A stretch of 64,000 nucleotides of DNA from the NCBI GenBank assembly GCA_034423015.1, contig DAOUJG010000064.1, positions 62,001 through 126,000 on the forward strand, written 5' to 3'. The notes beneath the pieces were generated by a model. That model saw only the letters and a program-made list of their open reading frames with translations. It did not search any database and was not told where the DNA came from. The stretch is from JAGWBJ01 sp034423015. GTDB taxonomy: Bacteria > Chloroflexota > Dehalococcoidia > Lucifugimonadales > JAGWBF01. The position numbers were made by a program, and so were the translations under genes. Below are positions 49,416-57,057 of this stretch, in pieces (position 1 is the first letter of the stretch; each line of letters starts with the position of its first letter).

Positions 49416-50477
49416 TTAGCTCCCCTCTCTCGTTTTTTCCCGGTACGTCGCGGACCGGGTCCGCTCCCGTCTGCTCCACTCGGCCGCGAAGAGGGCCGCG
49501 ATGACGACGCAGATCGCCCCGGCGAAGGCCAGCAGGACGATGGACGCCGCCGCGGCCAGAAAGTCCGGGCCCGCCTCCGATGCCTGCCGCAGCCCCACGG
49601 CGACGGCCCCGCTGAGGACGGTCGCCCCGTACAGGACCCGGATCCTGGACGGCTCCACGAACCTGGTCGCCGCCACTCCAAGCTGGGACCCTGCCGAGGC
49701 CGCGGCCAGCATCATCACCGCCATCAGCAGGTCCACGTGGTTCGACAGCGCGTACAGCAGGGTGCCCACCGAGCCGGTTATGATCACCTGGAACAGGTCC
49801 GTCCCGATGGCCACGGTGGTGGGCACCCCGAGGACGTATATCAGGATGGGCATCAGGATGAACCCCCCGCCCGCCCCCAGCAGCCCCGCGAGAAAGCCGA
49901 CGCCGAAGCCGATGAGCACCAGCACCCACAGGGAGACCCGCTCCATGCCCGGCACCGACAGGGAGACGTAGGTCGGCACGCTGAACAGGCCCGGAATTCC
50001 GATGGAGTGGGGCGGTATCCGCAGCCTGCGGACCCTTCCGGCCAGGAGGGACGTGCCCCTTTCCGCGCCGCGCCGCGTCCTCCAAAAGTCGTAGACCAGG
50101 AAGGACCCCAGGGTGCCCAGAAACGCCACGTAGACGTAGCGTATCACCGGACCGGCGATGCCCACCTCCTCCAGGTGCGAGTTCAGCCGCTCCGCCGCGA
50201 ACAGCGCCGGAATGGTGCCGATGACCATCAGGGCTCCCAGCTTGAAGTCAACGTTGCCCACCCGGCGGTGCTTCAGGGTGTTGATCAGCGACGACCCCAT
50301 TATCAGCGTGAGCCCCGTCCCCACGGCGAACACCGGCGGCACACCGAAAACCAGCAGTCCGCCGGTGATAAGGAAGCCGCCGCCCACCCCGAAGAAGCCA
50401 CTCAAGTTCCCCACCATCAGGCCCAGGAGCAGGAGCAGCGCCGGATGCACCTCGACTCCGGCATTGGGGAACAGCAC
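49416..50477 (-). CDS. TauE/SafE family transporter (sulfite/sulfonate-type anion permease)
   Basis: The product is 353 aa, longer than most TauE/SafE proteins (about 250-300). It carries two repeats of the family element: LSGFFGVGGGFLITGGLLVFG and GFLAGLLGAGGGFILMPILIYVLG parts, each a glycine-rich hairpin, with about eight hydrophobic segments. Between the halves is a basic cytoplasmic loop. The ligand may be sulfite, sulfonate or a related anion. It follows a small membrane protein gene by 23 bp and is followed by the GYD gene without a gap. Confidence 0.87.
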   Translation of the reverse strand: MLFPNAGVEVHPALLLLLGLMVGNLSGFFGVGGGFLITGGLLVFGVPPVFAVGTGLTLIMGSSLINTLKHRRVGNVDFKLGALMVIGTIPALFAAERLNSHLEEVGIAGPVIRYVYVAFLGTLGSFLVYDFWRTRRGAERGTSLLAGRVRRLRIPPHSIGIPGLFSVPTYVSLSVPGMERVSLWVLVLIGFGVGFLAGLLGAGGGFILMPILIYVLGVPTTVAIGTDLFQVIITGSVGTLLYALSNHVDLLMAVMMLAAASAGSQLGVAATRFVEPSRIRVLYGATVLSGAVAVGLRQASEAGPDFLAAAASIVLLAFAGAICVVIAALFAAEWSRRERTRSATYREKTREGS

Positions 50478-50500
50478 TGCCTAGCTGCCGCCCGCGGGGG

Positions 50501-50749
50501 TCAACTCCGGCCGCTGTCCGTATTCATCCGGCGGGAGCGTATGACCATCCGGCCGAGTCTGGAGACGAGCCGCAACACCACCTCCCATAGCGTGTACAAC
50601 CCAAGGGACAGGCTGGCCATGACCGCCAGCACGAAGACGCCCCACAGCCAGGGGCTGTCGTCGCTCAGGGCCCGGAGGAAGTCGCCGATGGAGCCGTACA
50701 TATAGTCTGGACCGGACGGGGCCGGCAGCGGCCCCACCAATCTTATCAT
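50501..50749 (-). CDS. Small single-pass membrane protein, 82 aa
   Basis: I do not recognise the family. The protein has one strong hydrophobic segment (about residues 33-57, WLWGVFVLAVMASLSLGLYT and onward) and a basic C-terminal tail (GRMVIRSRRM). ATG 50749 is chosen; ATG 50701 would give 66 aa and neither has a clear ribosome-binding site. It lies 23 bp upstream of the TauE/SafE gene on the same strand, so it may be an accessory subunit of that permease. Confidence 0.55.
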   Translation of the reverse strand: MIRLVGPLPAPSGPDYMYGSIGDFLRALSDDSPWLWGVFVLAVMASLSLGLYTLWEVVLRLVSRLGRMVIRSRRMNTDSGRS

Positions 50750-51149
50750 CGGAGTACTGGTATGAGAATAGCTCCCAGCCATCCCCAAGATGTCTTTCCG
50801 AGCCCGTAGGCGAGGAATCCCAGGCGCTCCACACCAATCATCCCTCGCCGCCGGCCCATGGACGTCAAATGGCATGTGGGGCCGGCTGAGAATCCTATGC
50901 CAGTTTCTAAGAAAACTATTAGATTATGTCTCGAAAAAGCTTGAAAGACCGTGGCCCCGTCGCTATGCTTGGGCCAAGATGCCCTTGGCATAGTCCACCC
51001 GGGCCCATCCTCCGGTTGCTTGCACCTTCGCCGGAGCACTGCCTCCACTGGGGGCCTGGACGTGGACCGGTGGGGTGGTGGGCTGGAAGAGCCGCTGCCG
51101 ACGATCTCGCGCTCCACATCTTCGGGGCTATACGTTCTCTTTGGATGTT
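50750..51149. other. 400-bp gap without a recognised gene, partly AT-rich
   Basis: This is the longest gap in the window. It lies between divergent small-membrane-protein and minC genes and should hold both promoters. An AT-rich patch (50905-50945) contains TATTAGATTAT, a possible -10 for minC, without a good -35. The stretch 50795-50825 (TTTCCGAGC...GCGAGGAATCCC) resembles interspersed repeats seen in several bacterial genomes. No RNA gene is recognised. Confidence 0.45.
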
Positions 51150-52019
51150 ATGGAAGTGGCGACCCGTCATTTGGAAGAACCCGTTACCTGGCAGAGTCCG
51201 CGCCCGCGGGGGGAGCATCTCGTCAAGGTCGCCGGACGGGCATGGCAGCTCAGCTTCACCCTGGACGACCAGGCTGAGCTGGCCAGTGTAGAAGAGAGCC
51301 TGCGCCACTACCTGCGGGAGAGCCAGGGCTGGTTTTCCGGCGGCGAGGTGGCGGTGGACGTGGGGCGTCGCATTGTCTTCCCCGACCAGGTGAGGGCCCT
51401 CAGGCATGTGCTGGAGGAAGAGTTCGGGCTGAGGGTCTCCGGCTTCCGCTGTGACGCGGGGCTGCTCGAGGAGGCCATCGCCGCGCAGACAGGCGCCCCC
51501 GTGAGCGTGACCTCCGACGGGGTCGCTCCACGGCCTAAGCGGAAGGAGCAGCCCGAGCCCCAGCCGCGGCCCTCGGAGCCCGGCCCGTTGCTGTTCAAGG
51601 GCACCTGCCGCTCGGGGACCGTCATCCGGCACGACGGAGACGTGGTGGTCTGGGGGGATGTCAACCCCGGGGCCCAGGTCTCGGCCACCAGGGACATCGT
51701 CGTGCTGGGCGACCTCCTGGGAGCGGCCCATGCCGGGTCGGCCGACGTGGGGACCTCCGACGCCATGGTGGTCGCCTTCTCCCTGCGGCCCATGCAGCTG
51801 CGCATCGGACACCTGGTGTGCGTCGCCCCCACCGGCAAGGGCGGCCGCAAGGGACAGCGGCAGCCGGAGGTCGCCTACGTTAGCGGCAGCTCCATAGAAA
51901 TCGCCCCCTTCACCGGGGGCCTTCCCAGGTTCCAAGGCTCCGGCGCCCGCGGGTTCCGTCGCGGGGCGGCGGTCGGAAAGTACGGTAAGCCCTCCTCGAA
52001 GGGCGGAAGGAGAATGTAA
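51150..52019 (+). CDS. minC: Septum-site determining protein MinC
   Basis: The product is 289 aa from ATG 51150 and inhibits FtsZ ring formation when recruited by MinD. The N-terminal domain is weakly conserved; the C-terminal beta-helix domain is clear (RSGTVIRHDGDVVVWGDVNP, then GDLLGAAHAGS, LRPMQLRIGHLVCVAP). A proline-rich linker separates them (about residues 130-150). The C-terminal tail is basic and extended (GARGFRRG...KGGRRM), longer than in typical MinC. The start has only a weak ribosome-binding site and earlier in-frame starts exist (51075). minD follows after 5 bp. Confidence 0.9.
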   Translation: MEVATRHLEEPVTWQSPRPRGEHLVKVAGRAWQLSFTLDDQAELASVEESLRHYLRESQGWFSGGEVAVDVGRRIVFPDQVRALRHVLEEEFGLRVSGFRCDAGLLEEAIAAQTGAPVSVTSDGVAPRPKRKEQPEPQPRPSEPGPLLFKGTCRSGTVIRHDGDVVVWGDVNPGAQVSATRDIVVLGDLLGAAHAGSADVGTSDAMVVAFSLRPMQLRIGHLVCVAPTGKGGRKGQRQPEVAYVSGSSIEIAPFTGGLPRFQGSGARGFRRGAAVGKYGKPSSKGGRRM

Positions 52020-52024
52020 GGCCA

Positions 52025-52906
52025 ATGACGACTAGTGACTCCTCGGTGGTGCTTACTCAGCCATCCAAGAACGGCCAGAAGACGACGCCGTCCTCATCGG
52101 ACAAGGCCTTCGTCATCACCTCGGGCAAGGGCGGCGTGGGCAAGACCACCGCGACGGCGAACATCGGCGCGGGGCTCGCCTTACGAGGGAGAAAGGTGGT
52201 CGTGATAGACACGGACATCGGCCTCCGCAACCTCGACGTCGTCATGGGACTCGAGAACCGCATCGTCTACGACCTCGTGGACGTGGTGGAGGGGCACTGC
52301 AAGCTGAGCCAGGCCTTCATACGCGACAAGCAGGTCAAGGACCTGTGCCTCATTCCGGCGGCCCAGACCAGGGATAAGTCCTCGGTGACGCCGGACCAGA
52401 TGAAGGAGCTGTGCGCCCGGCTGAGCGAGGAGTTCGAGTACATACTCATCGACTGCCCCGCTGGTATCGAGCAGGGGTTTCGCAACGCCATCGCCGCGGC
52501 GGAGCAGGCCGTGGTGGTCACCACCCCCGAGGTATCGGCCATCCGGGACGCCGACCGGGTCATCGGCCTGCTGGAGGCGGCCGAGATCCCCATGCCCAAC
52601 CTGGTGATCAACCGCCTACGGGTCGGCATGGTCAAGCAGGGCGACATGTTGGACAAGGACGACATCCTGGACCTCCTGTCGGTCAACCTCCTGGGCATGG
52701 TCCCCGACGACAACGAGATAATAGTGTCCACCAACAAGGGCCTTCCGGTGGTGCACAACCCCAGGTCCCTGGCAGGGGAAGCCTTCCGGCGCATCGCCGC
52801 CCGCATCGACGGAGAGGACGTCCCCTTCCTGGACCTGCGGGACGACGGGGGCATCATCTCGCGCGTCAAGAGGATGGTCGGACTCGGGAAGGAGGTGTCC
52901 TCCTGA
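52025..52906 (+). CDS. minD: Septum-site determining ATPase MinD
   Basis: The product is 293 aa with an N-terminal extension of about 25 residues rich in Ser and Thr. The deviant Walker motif SGKGGVGKTT (K35, K40) starts the ParA-like domain, followed by DTDIGLRNLDVVMGLE and DCPAGIEQGFRNAI. The C-terminal amphipathic membrane-targeting helix is visible as RVKRMVGLGKEV. MinD binds the membrane as an ATP dimer and recruits MinC. It lies between minC and minE, overlapping minE by one base (TGATG). Confidence 0.95.
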   Translation: MTTSDSSVVLTQPSKNGQKTTPSSSDKAFVITSGKGGVGKTTATANIGAGLALRGRKVVVIDTDIGLRNLDVVMGLENRIVYDLVDVVEGHCKLSQAFIRDKQVKDLCLIPAAQTRDKSSVTPDQMKELCARLSEEFEYILIDCPAGIEQGFRNAIAAAEQAVVVTTPEVSAIRDADRVIGLLEAAEIPMPNLVINRLRVGMVKQGDMLDKDDILDLLSVNLLGMVPDDNEIIVSTNKGLPVVHNPRSLAGEAFRRIAARIDGEDVPFLDLRDDGGIISRVKRMVGLGKEVSS

Positions 52907-53184
52907 TGGTCGACCTCCTCAGGTGGATTCTCCGGAGGCGGGAGAACAGCAAGGACGCCGCCCGCAGGCGTCTGCACCTCATCCTAGTGATGGACCGCAT
53001 CGGGGTGTCGGCGGAGCTGATGGACACCATCAAGGGGACCATCCTCGCCGGCCTGTCCGACTACGTCGTGGTGGACGAGGGCTCCCTGGAGCTGGACATC
53101 AGGCGCGAGGGCGACTCCATGGTCCTGGTGTCCAACGTACAGGTCAAGGAGGTCGTGCGGACCGTCGCCACCGTTGCCGGCTAG
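52906..53184 (+). CDS. minE: Cell division topological factor MinE
   Basis: The product is 92 aa, the usual MinE length. It begins VDLLRWILRRRENSKDAARRRL, the contact/anti-MinCD helix with the KDxARxRL pattern, then HLILVMDRIG and the C-terminal dimerisation strands (YVVVDEGSLELDIRREGDS). MinE stimulates MinD ATPase and gives the system spatial specificity; a full MinCDE set therefore predicts dynamic or polar Min patterning in this organism. ATG 52906 overlaps the minD stop. Confidence 0.93.
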   Translation: MVDLLRWILRRRENSKDAARRRLHLILVMDRIGVSAELMDTIKGTILAGLSDYVVVDEGSLELDIRREGDSMVLVSNVQVKEVVRTVATVAG

Positions 53185-53243
53185 GGAAGACGTATCCCAC
53201 CCCTCCGGCATTGAGACCGCATGACCCGGTCCCGGCGCCCCTC

Positions 53244-54044
53244 CTACTTGCGGGTGGCGCGTCCCTTCAGGGCGGCCAGGGCCATGCCGATGCTCACCAC
53301 TCCCACCCCCAGGACGGCTCCCACCCCCTTCGCCAGGGTCACGGGCTCCCAACCGTTGGAGATCAGCGACCGAAGGGCCGCCAGCAGGTAGGTGACCGGG
53401 TTGTAGGCGGCCGCCGTGCCCAGCCACCCGGTCATCGCTTCGAGGGGCACGAAGAGGGTGGTCATGAACAGGAACGGGAAGAACAGCAGAAAGCTGATGT
53501 TGACGGCGGCGGGGTTCCCGGTCTTGAGGGCGATGGCGTAGGGGAAGCCCGTGAAGATAAGGCCCCACAGTCCGCTCAGGAACATGAACACCAGGATTCC
53601 CGGCACGCCGGTGGCGAAGGTCACGCCGACGATGAACGCCATGATGATCACCGGCACGGTGAGGGCGGTAACCAGGGCGAAGTCGGCGATCATCAGTCCC
53701 AGGAGCAGCGCCAGCCGGTTCACCGGGCTGATCACCAGCCGGTCGAAGTAGCCGGTCTGGATGTCGGTCACCACCACCATGGCCCGGGAGACGCCTGTCA
53801 CCGCGAACATCACGGCTACCGGTATCTGAAAAGCGCGGTAGTTGAGGCCCGGAATCTGCTCGGCTACGTCGTTGAGCGCTCCCACCGTCATGATATACAT
53901 GAACACCGGGATGAAGAGGGCCGAGACCGTAACCTCCAGGTCGCGCGGTATCGAGCGCAGCGCCCGCTCCGCGACGCTGGTCGTGTCGTGGATGAACCCT
54001 CCCCGGCGGGCCAGCGGTCCTTGGTCCCTGGATGCTATCGCCAA
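53244..54044 (-). CDS. ABC-2 type transporter permease (DrrB-like)
   Basis: The product is 266 aa with about six hydrophobic segments. The conserved second half VPVIIMAFIVGVTFATGVPGI, LSGLWGLIFTGFPYAIALKTGNPAA and LFPFLFMTTLFVPLEAMTGWL with ANTLYNPVTYLL-like AAYNPVTYLLAALRSLI is typical of ABC-2 (DrrB/NodJ) permeases. It is the membrane partner of the ATPase gene upstream on the same strand (25 bp gap). The cargo, perhaps a drug or lipid, is unknown. It is convergent with the min operon. Confidence 0.88.
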   Translation of the reverse strand: MAIASRDQGPLARRGGFIHDTTSVAERALRSIPRDLEVTVSALFIPVFMYIMTVGALNDVAEQIPGLNYRAFQIPVAVMFAVTGVSRAMVVVTDIQTGYFDRLVISPVNRLALLLGLMIADFALVTALTVPVIIMAFIVGVTFATGVPGILVFMFLSGLWGLIFTGFPYAIALKTGNPAAVNISFLLFFPFLFMTTLFVPLEAMTGWLGTAAAYNPVTYLLAALRSLISNGWEPVTLAKGVGAVLGVGVVSIGMALAALKGRATRK

Positions 54045-54069
54045 TGCGGCCGACCTGGCGCGTTTCCGT

Positions 54070-55044
54070 TCACTGGCCGGATTCCTCCTGCAGCCGGGCC
54101 CCGGTAACCTGCAGGAACACGTCGTCCAGGGTGGGAGTCCTCAGGGTCAGCTCCTGGACGTCGATCCCCAGGTGGTCCAGAGCCAGCGCTACGGTGCTGA
54201 TCGTCGCCGCGCCGTTGGCGACGCTGACGGTCATCTCCTGTCCATGCACCTCCACGCTCTCCACCTGGGGGATGCCGCTCAGGGTCTCTGCCGCCTGGGC
54301 CGCGTCCCCCTCCAGCCGGACCACGATCAGGTCCGAACCGCGGGCCCGCTTCAGGTCGGCGGGAGCTCCCTGGGCCGCCAGCTTGCCCTGGTCGATGATG
54401 CCCACCCTGTGGGCCAGGGCGTCGGCTTCCTCCAGGTACTGGGTTGTCAGGAATATGGTGACGCCCAGTTTCCCGTTGACGTTCCGCACTTCGTCCCAGA
54501 TGCGGGCCCGGCTTATGGGGTCGAGGCCGGTGGTCGGCTCGTCCAGGAAGAGCACCTCCGGGTTGTGGACCAGGGCCGCCGCCAAGTCCAGGCGCCGCTT
54601 CATGCCGCCGGAGTAGGTGCCGATCATCCGGTCCATGGCGTCGCCGATGTCCACCAGGCCGGAGAGATCGTCGATGCGCCGTCTGACCTCCCTCCGGGAG
54701 AGGCCGTAGAGCATTCCCTGGAGGCTCAGCAGCTCCCTCCCCGTCTGCTTGTTGTCCAGGGCGGCCTCCTGCAACGCCGCCCCGATGTGCAGGCGCACAT
54801 CGTTGGGCTGGCGCACGACGTCGTACCCTGCCACGCGCATCTCCCCGGCGGTGGGGGCCAGCAGGGTGATCAACATCCGGATGACGGTGGTCTTGCCCGC
54901 CCCGTTGGGGCCCAGGAAGCCGTAGATCTCCCCCCTGGACACGGCCAGGTCGATGCCGTCCACCGCCCGCACGGCGCCGAAGTGCCGCACCAGCCCCTCC
55001 GTGAAGATGGCATGTTCCTGGCTGCCGTTGGTTCTGCTACCCAT
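54070..55044 (-). CDS. ABC transporter ATP-binding protein (DrrA-like)
   Basis: The product is 324 aa from ATG 55044. Walker A is GPNGAGKTT, the signature is YSGGMKRRLDLAAAL and Walker B is VLFLDEPTTGLD; a C-terminal extension with a beta-rich domain (IVVRLEGDAAQAAETL, VESVEVHGQ) is typical of DrrA-type exporters. With the DrrB-like permease gene downstream it forms a two-component efflux system. The start codon has no clear ribosome-binding site, and the upstream LLM gene ends 19 bp earlier, suggesting one transcript. Confidence 0.88.
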   Translation of the reverse strand: MGSRTNGSQEHAIFTEGLVRHFGAVRAVDGIDLAVSRGEIYGFLGPNGAGKTTVIRMLITLLAPTAGEMRVAGYDVVRQPNDVRLHIGAALQEAALDNKQTGRELLSLQGMLYGLSRREVRRRIDDLSGLVDIGDAMDRMIGTYSGGMKRRLDLAAALVHNPEVLFLDEPTTGLDPISRARIWDEVRNVNGKLGVTIFLTTQYLEEADALAHRVGIIDQGKLAAQGAPADLKRARGSDLIVVRLEGDAAQAAETLSGIPQVESVEVHGQEMTVSVANGAATISTVALALDHLGIDVQELTLRTPTLDDVFLQVTGARLQEESGQ

Positions 55045-55063
55045 CGACAAGGAAGGCCATCGG

Positions 55064-55990
55064 CTAGCCGTGGAAGTGGGGCAGGACCAGCTCGCCGAAC
55101 ATCCTGAGCTGGCCCACGGTATCCTTGGGGTGGCACATGGGCCTGACCACGAACTTGGACGCGCCGGCATCGAGGAAGTCCTGGACCCTCGCCCGTACCT
55201 GTTCTGCGGTACCCAGGGCGCTGTACCGGCGGAAGTGGGCGTCCTCTCGCGCGCGGGTCACGTAGGGCTCCGCCGTGGCCTCCGCTTCCTCGACGGTTGG
55301 AGCGATGAGGTAACCCACCAGGGCCCCGATGTGGTCGTCGTCGATGGACCGCCCGTGCTCCGGCGCGGTGGAGAAGATCAGCTCCACCCCTTCCCGGACT
55401 TCGTCGGGCGTCGCCGAGGACACCAGCCAGCCGTCGCCGGTCCGGGCCACCCTCCGCTGGGCCGCGGGGCTCCGGCCCCCGATCCACACGGGGATCGACG
55501 GCTCCTGCACCGGCTTCGGCTCCACCGTCACGTCGTGGAGGGTGTAGAACTCCCCCTCGTGGGTCACCGAGTCCTCGCTCCACAGGCGGCGCATCACGGT
55601 CATCGCCTCGTCGGTCCTGCGTCCCCGATCCGCCTTGGACACGCCGCAGGCCTCGTACTCTCGCGGGTCCTCCTGGCCCAGCCCGATGGCCGGCAGTAAG
55701 CGGCCGTTGGACAGGTAGTCCAGGGTGGCCAGCTCCTTGGCCAGCACCACCGGGTTCCGGATGGGGAGCTGCAGGACGCTGGTGCCGAACTTGAGCTTCT
55801 CCGAGTAGGCGGCGACCATCGACAGGGCGATGAGTGGCTCGGGACTGAACCTCTCGCCCACCACCCGGTCCGAAAGCCAGATGGAGTCGTACCCAAACTC
55901 GTCGCCCACGGAGACCAGGTCCCGCAGGAATCCGAGTCCCTCGTCCCCGTCGGGGAAGGCTCCAGGCATGTAGCCTATGCGTATGCTCAT
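55064..55990 (-). CDS. LLM-class F420/flavin-dependent oxidoreductase
   Basis: The product is 308 aa, luciferase-like superfamily. Visible are RIGYMPGAFPDG, EFGYDSIWLSDRV, KLKFGTSVLQLPIRNPVVLAKELATLDYLSNGRLLPAIGLG split over strand and loop, and IPVWIGGRSPAAQRRVAR. The IGGRSP segment resembles F420-binding members, but flavin type is not proven. It is 19 bp upstream of the DrrA-like ATPase gene and probably heads that transcript. It is distinct in sequence from the LLM protein at 23826. Confidence 0.87.
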   Translation of the reverse strand: MSIRIGYMPGAFPDGDEGLGFLRDLVSVGDEFGYDSIWLSDRVVGERFSPEPLIALSMVAAYSEKLKFGTSVLQLPIRNPVVLAKELATLDYLSNGRLLPAIGLGQEDPREYEACGVSKADRGRRTDEAMTVMRRLWSEDSVTHEGEFYTLHDVTVEPKPVQEPSIPVWIGGRSPAAQRRVARTGDGWLVSSATPDEVREGVELIFSTAPEHGRSIDDDHIGALVGYLIAPTVEEAEATAEPYVTRAREDAHFRRYSALGTAEQVRARVQDFLDAGASKFVVRPMCHPKDTVGQLRMFGELVLPHFHG

Positions 55991-56076
55991 GCGGTCTCTC
56001 GCTTCGCTCCAGGTATGGCGTCCAGGGCCAGTCCATCATACCCACGCCGGGACGCCCGCGCAATCCCGGCGCGACC

Positions 56077-57057
56077 CTACCCGTCCAGCAGTTGGGCCAC
56101 GGCGCGTTTCACCAGGTTGGCGGCCAGGGGGACCTTGTAGCCGTTGTCCTTCATGGGAGTGGCCCCCTCCACGGCCAGCCGGCCGGCGACGGCCCCGTCC
56201 ACCTCCCCCGCAGGCCTGCCTTCCAGGTACTCCTCGGTCCTTCGGGCCCGGTACGGCACCGGCGCCACCCCGCCCAGCACCACACTTGCCGCCGCCACGG
56301 TGGAGCCCAGGAGCCTCACCGACGCCGCGACGCTGGCCAGGGCGAAGTCCCCTGCTTCCCGCTCTCGGGCCTTCAGGTAGATGCTGCGGGCGCCCTCCGG
56401 CCGCTCGGGCAGGTGGACGCGGGTGACCAGCTCTCCGGCGCCCAGGACGTTCTCGCGGGTCACGTCGACGGAGGGGCCGGCAAAGAGCTCCTCCACAGGC
56501 ATCCGGCGGGCGCCACCGGGTCCGTGGATTTCCACGGAGGCGCCCAGGGCTGCCAGGGCCACGGCCGTGTCCGAGGGGTGGACGATGTAGCACCGGTCCC
56601 CTCCCAGGATGCAGAGGTATTTGGACGCCCCCGCCAGCGCGTAGCACCGGTCTCCGCCCTTCTTCAGGCACGGTATCAGTGGGTGCCGGTAGTACCAGCA
56701 CCGGGGGCGCTGGCACAGGTTGCCCCCCAGGGTCCCCACGTTCCGTATCTGGGGCGTTGCCAGGGTGGCCGCCGCCTGGGCCAGGGCCCCGTAGCGGGAT
56801 GCGATCATGGGGTGCCCCGCGATCTCCGCGATGGTGGTCATCGCCCCTATGGTGACGCCGTCTTCCGTCACCTCCACCCCTGCCAGCCCCGGGACGTGGG
56901 ACAGGCCCACCAGACTGGCCGGCGACAGCACCCCCTCCTTCATCTCGGACAGCAGGTCCGTGCCTCCGGCTATGGGGCGGAACCCCTGCTCGGGACGGGC
57001 CAGCAGGGCCACCGCCTCGTCCAGGCTCCCCGGCTCCAGGTACTCGAAGGGCCTCAC
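56077..57057 (-). CDS. Molybdenum hydroxylase FAD subunit with HcrB-like cysteine cluster
   Basis: The product is 326 aa, the medium (FAD) subunit of a xanthine dehydrogenase/CO dehydrogenase-type enzyme. FAD motifs are RPIAGGTDLLSEMK and TIGAMTTIAEIA, then TLGGNLCQRPRCWYYRH. Residues 115-156 hold six cysteines (C115, C120, C130, C138, C149, C156), in the place where 4-hydroxybenzoyl-CoA reductase beta subunits (HcrB) have an inserted [4Fe-4S]-binding loop; the KKGGDRCY part is particularly similar. Most FAD subunits lack these. Its start overlaps the stop of the molybdopterin subunit gene. Confidence 0.88.
   Translation of the reverse strand: MRPFEYLEPGSLDEAVALLARPEQGFRPIAGGTDLLSEMKEGVLSPASLVGLSHVPGLAGVEVTEDGVTIGAMTTIAEIAGHPMIASRYGALAQAAATLATPQIRNVGTLGGNLCQRPRCWYYRHPLIPCLKKGGDRCYALAGASKYLCILGGDRCYIVHPSDTAVALAALGASVEIHGPGGARRMPVEELFAGPSVDVTRENVLGAGELVTRVHLPERPEGARSIYLKAREREAGDFALASVAASVRLLGSTVAAASVVLGGVAPVPYRARRTEEYLEGRPAGEVDGAVAGRLAVEGATPMKDNGYKVPLAANLVKRAVAQLLDG

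Noticed and set aside
50905..50945. minC promoter in the AT-rich patch
   Set aside because: TATTAGATTAT offers -10-like boxes, but no convincing -35 at proper spacing is present on the plus strand.
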